Assembly (NCBI GenBank): GCA_030743005.1
Contig: JASLTG010000019.1
Coordinates: 1-57,582, forward strand
Length of the DNA: 57,582 nucleotides
DNA from: Acidimicrobiales bacterium
Lineage (GTDB): Bacteria > Actinomycetota > Acidimicrobiia > Acidimicrobiales > Poriferisodalaceae
Direction: 5' to 3'
Positions 17,613-25,874 of this stretch are shown one piece after another. The position numbers and the translations under genes are program-made. The notes under the pieces are model-generated. The model was not told the origin of the DNA, did no database searches, and saw only the letters and a program-made list of their open reading frames with translations. The number at the start of each line of letters is the position of its first letter. Within the stretch, counting starts at the first letter, position 1.

Positions 17613-18508
17613 CGAGCAGCTATCTCAACAGCTACTTGCCCGGCAATACTTGCGTTGTGCTCTGCCAACGCAAGGTTGGCTGCAACACTTTCGCCCGCTG
17701 TCGCCTTCTCTACTGCGGCTAAAACGTGAGGTGTGACTTGTGGGCCTGTAAGACGACGTTCTTGCACTTCGGCCAGACTTTTCTCAATCGCTCGATCAAT
17801 CTCAGAAGAATCGAGTTCAGCCTCTGATGGGATTGGGACAACAAGAAGTGTGCCGCCCTGTCCGAGTGCTCGACGGTCGAGGTGAAGCTGAGCCGCTCCT
17901 GTAGCGTCGTCAACTCGATGCGAGATTAGTAGGCCTGACGTTCGGGTATAGAACGCTGGAAACTCATTGGTCTGCCATCCGACAACAGGGACAGACTGAG
18001 TCTCCAAATATTCGAGGGTGCGAGGTAGATCTAGGAAGGCTTTGGCACCAGCGCTCACCACCATGACCGGGTGCTGAGCAAGCGCGTTGAGGTCCGCTGA
18101 GATATCGGCAGTGATCTCACTTTCGCGATGAACACCGCCAATCCCGCCTGTCGCAAACACTTCGATCCCGACTTGGTCAGCAATAGCAACGCTGGCTGAA
18201 ACAGTCGTCGCCCCTGAGGAAAATTTTTGCGAAGTCGCTATAGCAAGATCTCGAGCGGCCACTTTGACTGAACAGCCAAGCACGCGTTCATAAAGTTCTT
18301 GGGGCACGCCGGCCCATATCACGCCATCCAGCACAGCTGTCAACGCTGGAATTGCTCCCGTCTTACGAACGGCCGACAAACACAGCTGGAGTGCTTCGGC
18401 ATTGGCTGGAGAGGGCAATCCTAAGGTTGAAAAGATCGTGGATTCTAGAGCTACGACTGGTTGTTGTGCCGCGATAGCGGTTCTTACCTCATCGCCTACA
18501 ACAATCAC
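17609..18508 (-). CDS. psuG: Pseudouridine-5'-phosphate glycosidase
   Basis: The 299-residue protein matches PsuG, which splits pseudouridine 5'-phosphate into uracil and ribose 5-phosphate. VVALESTIFSTLGLP, AARDLAIATSQKFSSGATTVSAS, FATGGIGGVHR and VSAGAKAFLDLPRTLEYLET (quoted in part) are the family blocks; the Lys in SAGAKAFLD is the Schiff-base residue expected from the E. coli enzyme. The GTG start at 18508 has a strong AGGAGG a few bases upstream. It is divergent from upp, whose product would convert the released uracil to UMP. No PsuK kinase is present in the window. Confidence 0.92.
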   Translation of the reverse strand: MIVVGDEVRTAIAAQQPVVALESTIFSTLGLPSPANAEALQLCLSAVRKTGAIPALTAVLDGVIWAGVPQELYERVLGCSVKVAARDLAIATSQKFSSGATTVSASVAIADQVGIEVFATGGIGGVHRESEITADISADLNALAQHPVMVVSAGAKAFLDLPRTLEYLETQSVPVVGWQTNEFPAFYTRTSGLLISHRVDDATGAAQLHLDRRALGQGGTLLVVPIPSEAELDSSEIDRAIEKSLAEVQERRLTGPQVTPHVLAAVEKATAGESVAANLALAEHNASIAGQVAVEIAAR

Positions 18509-18573
18509 CTATGCCTCCTTGATGAGTACAGCTTGTCAGTCATGCGGCATCTGATCGTGCCGGCTTCTACTCT

Positions 18574-19203
18574 GTGGTCGTGTTTAGCGTTGTAGAGCAT
18601 CCTGTAGTCACGGCCTGGACTGACCGTTTGCGGTCCATTGAAACCGAAAATGAAGAGTTTCGTCGTTTATTGCGTCAGATCGGTCAACTGATGGTTCCGT
18701 ATGCGACCGAAGATTTACCGACTACAGAAGTAGTCGTCAATACGCCACTCGCACAAACACAGGGCCAACAACTCGACGGTGGCACGCCGGTGATCATCTC
18801 AGTCCTTCGGGCTGGTAATGGCTTACTTGACGGAGTCTTAGCAATTCTTTCCGATGCTGATGTGGGGTTCATCGGCCTTGCCCGAGATCATGACACTTTG
18901 GAGGCGGTTGAATATCTTGTGAAGCTTCCCACCCTGTCTGGTCGTCATGTGTTACTCGTCGATCCGATGTTGGCAACCGGACACAGTGCAGTAGCGGCTC
19001 TCGACCGAGTGGCAGCCGAGGCCCCGGCAAGTATCACATTGATGTGTGTGGTTGCTGCTCCTGAAGGTGTCCAGCACGTGGATACACATCACCCAAGTGT
19101 TCAAATAGTTACGGCTGCTCTTGACGAGGGCTTAAATGATTCTGGATATATTTTGCCGGGACTTGGTGATGCCGGCGATCGTCTGTATGGAACTGACTCA
19201 TGA
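18574..19203 (+). CDS. upp: Uracil phosphoribosyltransferase
   Basis: This 209-residue enzyme makes UMP from uracil and PRPP. The PRPP loop is VLLVDPMLATGHSA and the uracil/GTP-site tail GYILPGLGDAGDRLYGT is diagnostic for Upp. ISVLRAGNGLLDGV is the other conserved block. Two GTG codons (18574 and 18580) are possible starts; both give a normal length. The gene opens an operon with mtnA (ATGA overlap) and an aldolase/dehydrogenase, and faces psuG, together suggesting salvage of pyrimidine bases from imported nucleosides. Confidence 0.93.
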   Translation: MVVFSVVEHPVVTAWTDRLRSIETENEEFRRLLRQIGQLMVPYATEDLPTTEVVVNTPLAQTQGQQLDGGTPVIISVLRAGNGLLDGVLAILSDADVGFIGLARDHDTLEAVEYLVKLPTLSGRHVLLVDPMLATGHSAVAALDRVAAEAPASITLMCVVAAPEGVQHVDTHHPSVQIVTAALDEGLNDSGYILPGLGDAGDRLYGTDS

Positions 19204-20255
19204 AGCGTCCTACACCGCCAATTGAATGGGCTGATGACCATATTCGAATTATCGATCAGACGCTCCTGCCCGCAGAAGTCAAGATTGTCGAAATACGGAA
19301 CGCTGCACAGGCAGTAGACGCAATTCAACGGCTAGCTATCCGCGGCGCTCCCGCCTTGGGCGCCTTCGGGTCCTTGGCGCTGGTCGTGGCCCTAGACGAG
19401 ATTCAGCCCCGTTCTCTCTCAGAAGCACATGGCAGGCTTGAGGAATGCCGAACCCTCATTGGTGATGCGAGACCAACTGCGGTCAATCTTCGCTGGGCAG
19501 TCGACAGGGTCATTGATCAGGCGACGAACAACGCAGACGACTTGCCGGCGCTTAGAGCAGCTCTGATCCGCGAAGCGCAGGCAGTCGCTGCTGAAGACGA
19601 AGCTGCGTGCAACGAGATTGGTCGACTCGGACATGAACTGTTGCGCGATGCCAATGTCATAGGAACTCACTGCAACGCCGGCCGCTTGGCAACAGCTGGA
19701 ACGGGTACAGCTTTGGCACCTATGTACGCCAAGGCAGAAGCTGGTGAACCTCTTCGTGTCCTTGCATCTGAAACTCGACCTTTGTTTCAGGGCGCTCGAC
19801 TGACAGCATGGGAATTGAACGACGCCGGGATAGATGTCACCGTGGTACCCGATGGCGCAATGGCCTCAACTGTTCTATCTGGTCAGGTAGACGCCTACAT
19901 CGTCGGCGCAGATCGCATCGCAGCTAACGGCGACGCTGCGAACAAGATCGGCACTGTCGGGCACGCTCTCGCAGCTCGCGAAGCTGAAATCCCCTTCTAC
20001 GTCGCAGCCCCAACCTCGACTATCGACATTTCTCTAGCAACCGGAAACCACATAGAGATAGAACAACGCGATGCAATAGAGGTTCATGAGATCCGGGGCA
20101 GCAGACTCACCCCAGAAGGGGTGGCTGCTTCCAACCCTGCCTTTGATGTGACACCGAATCATCTGATCACTGCAATCATCACCGAAGCAGGGGTGCTCCG
20201 AGCCCCTTTTAAAGATTCAATAGCTGAAGCACTTTCACGAGTCGGGAGATCCTGA
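19200..20255 (+). CDS. mtnA: S-methyl-5-thioribose-1-phosphate isomerase (MtnA)
   Basis: The 351-residue protein is the MtnA/eIF2B-like isomerase that converts 5-methylthioribose 1-phosphate (or 5-deoxyribose 1-phosphate) to the ribulose 1-phosphate form. The catalytic pair is present: Cys158 in GTHCNAGRLATAGTGTAL and Asp238 in VGADRIAANGDAANKIGT; AIRGAPALGAFGSLAL near 47-61 binds substrate. Its ATG overlaps the upp stop and its TGA overlaps the ATG of the next gene (TGATG). The neighbour is an aldolase rather than mtnB/mtnC, arguing for a carbon-salvage (DHAP-shunt-like) route instead of the classical methionine salvage pathway. Confidence 0.92.
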   Translation: MKRPTPPIEWADDHIRIIDQTLLPAEVKIVEIRNAAQAVDAIQRLAIRGAPALGAFGSLALVVALDEIQPRSLSEAHGRLEECRTLIGDARPTAVNLRWAVDRVIDQATNNADDLPALRAALIREAQAVAAEDEAACNEIGRLGHELLRDANVIGTHCNAGRLATAGTGTALAPMYAKAEAGEPLRVLASETRPLFQGARLTAWELNDAGIDVTVVPDGAMASTVLSGQVDAYIVGADRIAANGDAANKIGTVGHALAAREAEIPFYVAAPTSTIDISLATGNHIEIEQRDAIEVHEIRGSRLTPEGVAASNPAFDVTPNHLITAIITEAGVLRAPFKDSIAEALSRVGRS

Positions 20256-22228
20256 TGAAAAATTTGTGGAACACCAACGAAGCTGCAACGTTTTCAGGCC
20301 CATTGGGTGAATGTGTCTACGGCTCAAGACTTCTCGGCGCTGAAGCGTCTCTCGTACTCCATGGCGGCGGGAACACTTCTGTGAAGGCCGAGCAAAGTGA
20401 CATACATGGCGACCCAGTCGATGTTCTGTATGTCAAAGGCAGCGGTTGGGATCTCGCCACAATCGAACCTCAAGGGTTTGCTCCACTCCGCCTTGAAGCA
20501 GTCAAACGTTTAGCTGAATTACCGGCACTCACTGATACCGAAATGGTCAATCAGTTAAGGCTTAATCTTCTTGATGCTTCGGCTCCTAACCCATCAGTCG
20601 AAGCGATCTTGCATGCATCTCTGCCATTCACAGCGGTGCAACACACTCATGCTGACGCTGCATTGGCTTTGACTAACACCAGCGATGGGGAACAACGTGT
20701 CCGAGAACTGTGGGGAAAATCCGTCGTCATAGTGCCTTACGTAATGCCAGGTTTCGACTTAGCCAAGGCATGCGCGCTCGAGTTCGAAAAACAAGCGAAC
20801 TCTGACACGGTCGCAATGGTGTTGATGAATCACGGTGTATTCACCTTCGGCGACACAACCGAGCAGGCCTACAACAACATGATTGAAGTAATCACCGAGG
20901 CCGAGGACTACCTGATAGCAACCGCAGGAGTCGACATAACAAGTTCAGCCGCTATGGCAACGCCAGTAAATGCGACGGGTTCTGCATTAGATCAGGCAAA
21001 GCTCCGAGGACATTTGTCGAATGCTGCGGGTCGTCCCATGCTGCTAGCTCGAACTCCGAATCAGCGGGCAAACACTTTCGCTGCACGTTCTGACATCGCC
21101 GATGTCGCCTGTCGCGGACCCGCAACACCGGATCACATCATTAGAACAAAGCAATTTCCGCTAATCGGCCGCAACATTGACGAGTTTGTTGCCAACTATC
21201 ACAGCTACTTCGAACGGAACCAGGATCGTTTCCCTGACGTCCAAGAGCTTGATCCCGCTCCGCGAGTAGTTCTCGATTCAAAGTTAGGTCTCCTAACCGC
21301 TGGGGCAAGGATTAGTGATTGCGAAATAGCTTCCGATATTTACTTGCATACGATCGATGTGATTGAAGCCTCAGAAGGACTGGGAGGGTTTGTGGCGCTC
21401 CCCGAAACAGATCTGTTCGAAGTTGAGTATTGGGAGCTCGAACAAGCGAAGCTGGCGAAATCAGGGCAACCCCCGGCTATGTCTGGTGAAGTTGCAGTAG
21501 TGACAGGTTCTGCATCTGGAATTGGACGGGCATGCACCGAAGCGCTTCTTAGCCAGGGTGCAGCCGTTATCGGGATAGACCTGAACACATCGGAAACTCC
21601 TGTGACTCCATCGTTTCTCGAGTTAACTGCTGACGTCACGGATCCCGAATCTTTAGCCACCGCCGTGACCACGGGAGTCGAACGTTTCGGGGGTATCGAC
21701 ATAGTGGTCGCTGCTGCAGGAATTTTTGGCGCTTCCAATGAGATAGCTGACATTGTTCAAAGTGACTGGGAGACGACTCTGTCTGTGAACTTGAACGGGG
21801 TTACTAATTTGCTTCAGGCAACCCATCCGTTTCTTGCGTTAGCGCCAGGTGGCGGCCGGGTGCTGCTGGTTGGGTCTAAGAACGTCCCTGCACCAGGCAA
21901 AGGTGCAGCTGCCTATAGCGCCTCGAAAGCAGCGGTTACGCAATTAGGTCGCGTAGCTGCACTGGAATGGGCTGAAGATGGAATCGTTGTTAATACGATT
22001 CATCCTGATGGGATATTTGACACTGGCTTATGGTCGCAAGAACTTGTTGAACAAAGAGCTGCAAATTATGGGCTCACCGCTGATGAATACAAACGCAGAA
22101 ATCTTCTTGGGCAGGAAATAACCAGCGGTGACGTTGGAGAACTCGTGGCGGCTATGTGTAGCCATTCATTTCGTAAAATAACAGGAGCTCAAATCCCAAT
22201 CGATGGTGGTAGTGACCGAGTGATCTGA
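20255..22228 (+). CDS. Fusion of class II aldolase and short-chain dehydrogenase
   Basis: The 657-residue bifunctional protein has an N-terminal class II (araD/fucA/rhaD-type) aldolase domain and a C-terminal SDR domain. In the aldolase part, GGGNTSV (37-43) binds phosphate, Glu116 is the probable catalytic acid, and His130, His132 and His193 form the zinc site. The SDR part starts near 410 with VVTGSASGIG (415-424), then Ser541, Tyr554 and Lys558 (YSASK). Such fusions are known as rhamnulose-1-phosphate aldolase/lactaldehyde dehydrogenase. Here coupling to mtnA by a one-base overlap suggests it cleaves 5-methylthioribulose or 5-deoxyribulose 1-phosphate to DHAP and an aldehyde that the SDR domain then oxidises or reduces. 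The substrate is inference. Confidence 0.87.
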   Translation: MKNLWNTNEAATFSGPLGECVYGSRLLGAEASLVLHGGGNTSVKAEQSDIHGDPVDVLYVKGSGWDLATIEPQGFAPLRLEAVKRLAELPALTDTEMVNQLRLNLLDASAPNPSVEAILHASLPFTAVQHTHADAALALTNTSDGEQRVRELWGKSVVIVPYVMPGFDLAKACALEFEKQANSDTVAMVLMNHGVFTFGDTTEQAYNNMIEVITEAEDYLIATAGVDITSSAAMATPVNATGSALDQAKLRGHLSNAAGRPMLLARTPNQRANTFAARSDIADVACRGPATPDHIIRTKQFPLIGRNIDEFVANYHSYFERNQDRFPDVQELDPAPRVVLDSKLGLLTAGARISDCEIASDIYLHTIDVIEASEGLGGFVALPETDLFEVEYWELEQAKLAKSGQPPAMSGEVAVVTGSASGIGRACTEALLSQGAAVIGIDLNTSETPVTPSFLELTADVTDPESLATAVTTGVERFGGIDIVVAAAGIFGASNEIADIVQSDWETTLSVNLNGVTNLLQATHPFLALAPGGGRVLLVGSKNVPAPGKGAAAYSASKAAVTQLGRVAALEWAEDGIVVNTIHPDGIFDTGLWSQELVEQRAANYGLTADEYKRRNLLGQEITSGDVGELVAAMCSHSFRKITGAQIPIDGGSDRVI

Positions 22229-22240
22229 AGCGTGGTTGTC

Positions 22241-23758
22241 CTAATCGGTGATACCTGCCATGAGGAGTCCGATTTTCTCTCGGTCGGCATCTCGTGCATC
22301 TATGACATCCATTATTTTTCCGTCATACAAAACGGCGATGCGATCTGAAAGTCCAAGGATTTCGTCGAGTTCTGCCGATACAAGCAGTACTGCGGTGCCT
22401 TTGTCTCGTTGTTCCAGAATGCGGCGATGAATGAACTCAATAGCGCCGATATCGATGCCGCGGGTGGGTTGGGCCGCGACCAACAATTTGATCTCGTCGC
22501 TGAATTCTCTGCCGACTATAAGTTTCTGCTTGTTTCCGCCACTAAGACTTGAGGCTGGGACTGAGACACTGGGTGTCCGCACGTCAAATTCATCTACGAC
22601 ATCTTGGGCATGACCCAGAATGACGTCTCTCCGCAAAATCCCTCGAATAGAAAAAGGCCTGCGGTGATAGCGGTTGAGTACTGAGTTCTCAGCGACTGTA
22701 TACACGGCTACGACGCCATGCTTTTCGCGGTCTTCTGGGATGTGTGCCACGCCTTTTTTGGTGATTTGTCTCGGCGAACCGCTGGTCAATTCTTCACCAT
22801 CAATTTGCATGACCCCAACTGAGGGGTTGCGCAGCCCTGTGATTGCTTCGACCAACTCTCGTTGCCCGTTACCTTCCACACCGGCGACGCCCAATATCTC
22901 GCCGGCTCGAACTTCGAAACTCAGCCCGTCAAGGGCGATCTGACCTCGGTCATCGTTTACTTCTAGCTCGTCGATCTTGAGAACCACATCACCTGGGTCG
23001 GAAATGGACTTTTCTACTTGAAGCATGACGCTGCGCCCGACCATCATCTCTGCCAAGCCGCTCTCGCTGGTTTGTGATGGGGTTGTTTCGCCAACCACTC
23101 GCCCGTTGCGCAAGACGACGATGTCGTCAGCAATTGCAAGAACCTCGCGCAATTTATGGGTAATGAAGACGATGCCAAGACCAGTTTCGGTTAGCTCCCT
23201 CAAAACACCTAATAGATGGTCTGCTTCTTGCGGAGTCAGAACGCCGGTTGGTTCATCCAAGATCAACACATCGGCGTTGCGATACAGCGCTTTGAGTATT
23301 TCGACGCGTTGTTGCATGCCGACGGGTAAATCTTCGACTAGGGCATCTGGGTCAATTTCCAGTCCGTATCGTCTTGAAAGTTCGACGACTCTGTTACGTG
23401 CTTCGTCAAGGTCGACCAAACCACGCTTTGTTGGTTCGTCTCCTAACACAATGTTCTCCACGACACGCATCGGTGGCACTAACTGGAAATGTTGATGCAC
23501 CATCCCAATGCCCCGAGAGATGGCGTCATCCGGACCATGAAGGTCTACCGTTTCATCTTTGATCACCACCTGACCACTGTCAGGCCTGTACATCCCGAAG
23601 AGAATGTTCACGAGAGTACTTTTGCCGGCACCGTTTTCACCTAGGAGCGCGAGGATTCGACCGGGTCGGAGACGTATGGAAACGTCATCGTTGGCCAAAA
23701 CACCTGGAAACTGTTTCGTAACATTCTGCGCAGCGAGAAGAGTTTCCGACATGCTCAC
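22241..23758 (-). CDS. BMP-type nucleoside ABC transporter, duplicated ATPase subunit
   Basis: The 505-residue protein carries two ABC ATPase domains in tandem, as in the sugar/nucleoside importers of the YufO/NupO group. The first has Walker A GENGAGKST and Walker B VLILDEPTGVL with signature-like LPVGMQQRVEI; the second starts at AGVEGNGQREL (degenerate Walker A usual for this family) and has SSLSGGNKQKLIVGRE. It would energise uptake by the permease pair encoded just upstream. Its ATG overlaps the end of the permease gene. It is the last gene of a four-gene operon and converges with the aldolase/SDR gene across 12 bases. Confidence 0.92.
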   Translation of the reverse strand: MSMSETLLAAQNVTKQFPGVLANDDVSIRLRPGRILALLGENGAGKSTLVNILFGMYRPDSGQVVIKDETVDLHGPDDAISRGIGMVHQHFQLVPPMRVVENIVLGDEPTKRGLVDLDEARNRVVELSRRYGLEIDPDALVEDLPVGMQQRVEILKALYRNADVLILDEPTGVLTPQEADHLLGVLRELTETGLGIVFITHKLREVLAIADDIVVLRNGRVVGETTPSQTSESGLAEMMVGRSVMLQVEKSISDPGDVVLKIDELEVNDDRGQIALDGLSFEVRAGEILGVAGVEGNGQRELVEAITGLRNPSVGVMQIDGEELTSGSPRQITKKGVAHIPEDREKHGVVAVYTVAENSVLNRYHRRPFSIRGILRRDVILGHAQDVVDEFDVRTPSVSVPASSLSGGNKQKLIVGREFSDEIKLLVAAQPTRGIDIGAIEFIHRRILEQRDKGTAVLLVSAELDEILGLSDRIAVLYDGKIMDVIDARDADREKIGLLMAGITD

Positions 23759-24747
23759 CCTTTTTCGTAGTTCTGGCCAAGCGCCGCGGGGTCACGCATG
23801 GACCCGACAAGTCCGCTGAGAGCTACGACAATGATCGTCACGACAAATGGAAGCATCCCAACAAATTGCGGTGGGATGTCGAAGGTGTTGTTCAACTGAA
23901 ATTGATTTTGAAGAGCGGTCGTAAATCCGAAAAATAACGCGGCAGCGTAGGCACCAAACGGAGTGCGTCTTCCAAAAATCATTACGGCTAAAGCCAGGAA
24001 ACCTCGGCCCCCAGACATTGCTCGACTGAATGTGCCGACAGCCTCTAGAGCTAGGTAGGAACCTCCAAGGCCAGCCAGCCCGCCCGCAAGAGTGACGTTG
24101 AGGTACCGCAATCTCAAGACGTCGATTCCTACTGTGTCCGCGGCACCGGGGTGCTCTCCTATAGCTCGGGTTCGCATCCCCCAGACCGATCGGAATAGGG
24201 CGATATGGACTACGAAGAGCAGCGCCATCGTCAAGTAGGTGAGAGGGGGCCGACTGAAAAACACAGTTCCTACAAGTGGGATATCAGCAAGGGGACCGAG
24301 ATCAATGTTGGTGTATTTACCCATTCCTAAGGAGCGACTTCGGTCATAGAAAAACGAAGTCAGACCCAACGCTGCGATGTTCAAGACGGTGCCAGCAATG
24401 ATTTGGTCGACCTTGAGGCCTACTGCCATCGCAGCGAGCATCCAGCCCATCATGAGACCCATCCCAATACCAGCGAGGGTGCCCATAAACAAAGAGCCTG
24501 TCATTGATGCAATCGTGAACGCAGCAAAGGCTGACAGGAGAAACTGGCCTTCGATTCCAATATTTACGACTCCTGAGCGTTCACCAATCATTCCGCACAT
24601 AGCCCCAAGGGCGAGGAGCGTCGCGGCGCGCACAGTTCCAGCCAGCACAGCTGTGGTTTGAGGACCATTTGCTGAGTAAAAGAGCCAAATGATAACGAGC
24701 ATGACAGCAAGACCCGCATAGAGCAGTTGTCTTTGCTGAGGTTTCAT
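23755..24747 (-). CDS. BMP-type nucleoside ABC transporter permease (second)
   Basis: The 330-residue inner-membrane permease belongs to the branched-chain/BMP-type permease family; GMIGERSGVVNIGIEGQFL near residue 50 is the conserved cytoplasmic motif of this group (YufQ/NupQ type), and multiple hydrophobic segments span the chain. The ATG at 24747 was chosen because it overlaps the stop of the preceding permease as ATGA, while the longer open frame would run 66 bases into that gene. It would pair with the permease at 24744-25814 to form the channel. Its stop region overlaps the ATPase start. Confidence 0.9.
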   Translation of the reverse strand: MKPQQRQLLYAGLAVMLVIIWLFYSANGPQTTAVLAGTVRAATLLALGAMCGMIGERSGVVNIGIEGQFLLSAFAAFTIASMTGSLFMGTLAGIGMGLMMGWMLAAMAVGLKVDQIIAGTVLNIAALGLTSFFYDRSRSLGMGKYTNIDLGPLADIPLVGTVFFSRPPLTYLTMALLFVVHIALFRSVWGMRTRAIGEHPGAADTVGIDVLRLRYLNVTLAGGLAGLGGSYLALEAVGTFSRAMSGGRGFLALAVMIFGRRTPFGAYAAALFFGFTTALQNQFQLNNTFDIPPQFVGMLPFVVTIIVVALSGLVGSMRDPAALGQNYEKG

Positions 24748-25814
24748 GACTTCCCCCATCCCGCTCCAAGTTGGAGCTGTTCTGAGGTGTCGTGACGCAT
24801 ACGTAACAACCACCTGATGATGATGGGCGCTGCGACGAAAAACAGGATCAGGGCTTGAATGACGTCAATGAGTTCCGGGGCGACACCGGCTTTAAATTGC
24901 ATACGAGACGCGCCTGCTTCCATTAACCCAACTAGAAGCGCTGCAGGTATCACACCGAGCGGATTAGCGCGAGCTAAAAGAGCAATCGTGATTCCTTCGA
25001 ACCCGAGACCCACATTTACGCCAGCCTCGAAGCGACCGTCAACTCCGAGACTTTCGACTGCACCACCGAGTGCTGCAAGCATCCCGGCTACCGCCATCGT
25101 GGAGGCCATTATCCAACCAACTCTGATGCCGGAATATTGGGCTGCATTTCTGTTATGCCCGACACTTCGAACTTCGAAACCGTAAGTAGTTCTTTCAAGT
25201 ACCAACCAGCAGGTTGCTGCAGCCGCCACTGCTAATAGGAAACCGACTGGTACGGCGCCCAGCGTTGGGATGGTCGCTGAATCCTCAACAAGAGGCGTTC
25301 GGGCCACAATGTTGTTTCCAGAATTATCTTTCCACGGGTTCGCAGATAACCAATCAGTGAGATTTCCTGCAACAAAGTTGAGCATGATGGTGACGATTAC
25401 TTCATGGGCACCAGTTGTCGCCTTTAGTGTGCCTGCGAGACCTCCCCATATTGCGCCAGCGACTGCACCTGCCAGAAGTGCTAGCGGCAGATGAACCACC
25501 ATCGGTAGACCGTCAATTCCAAAACCCACTCCGGCCGCGAAAACCGCACCAATGAGCAGTTGGCCTTGCCCACCAATATTGAACATCCCGGCTTTGAACG
25601 CGAATGCTACGGCCAAGCCCCCAAAGATCAGCGGTGTTGCTTTTTGTAGGGTGCGCAGAACGGCGTCAGCATCGCCTAGTCCTCCAACCACCAAGGCCGT
25701 GTATGCGGTCGAAGGGGAAGCGTTTTGGGAAAGGATCAGAACTGCCCCAATTAATAGCCCAAGGACTACCGCTACAAGCGGGATGGCGACAGTTCGGAGT
25801 ATGGAACGGCTCAT
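24744..25814 (-). CDS. BMP-type nucleoside ABC transporter permease (first)
   Basis: The 356-residue multi-spanning permease shows AFKAGMFNIGGQGQLLIGA, the family motif of YufP/NupP-type importers, and a long periplasmic stretch after TGAHEVIVTIMLNFVAG. The ATG at 25814 is preferred to a GTG at 25835, because the GTG would fall inside the intercistronic hairpin at 25825-25855. It follows the lipoprotein gene by 60 bases and overlaps the next permease by four. The operon probably imports ribo- or deoxyribonucleosides, in keeping with psuG, upp and mtnA beside it. Confidence 0.9.
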   Translation of the reverse strand: MSRSILRTVAIPLVAVVLGLLIGAVLILSQNASPSTAYTALVVGGLGDADAVLRTLQKATPLIFGGLAVAFAFKAGMFNIGGQGQLLIGAVFAAGVGFGIDGLPMVVHLPLALLAGAVAGAIWGGLAGTLKATTGAHEVIVTIMLNFVAGNLTDWLSANPWKDNSGNNIVARTPLVEDSATIPTLGAVPVGFLLAVAAAATCWLVLERTTYGFEVRSVGHNRNAAQYSGIRVGWIMASTMAVAGMLAALGGAVESLGVDGRFEAGVNVGLGFEGITIALLARANPLGVIPAALLVGLMEAGASRMQFKAGVAPELIDVIQALILFFVAAPIIIRWLLRMRHDTSEQLQLGAGWGKS

Positions 25815-25824
25815 GACGCGACTC

Positions 25825-25855
25825 GGGGGCACCACTCAATTTGAGCGATGCCCCC
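25825..25855 (-). promoter_or_regulatory. Intercistronic hairpin in the transporter operon
   Basis: On the minus-strand transcript two 13-nt arms (25855-25843 and 25837-25825) pair completely around a 5-nt loop, using two G-U pairs. On the plus strand the same positions would be A-C mismatches, so the structure fits the operon mRNA. There is no U-tract. Between a binding-protein gene and its permeases such hairpins usually protect the upstream mRNA from 3' decay. Confidence 0.6.
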
Positions 25856-25874
25856 ATTCAAGTCGATATTTCTC

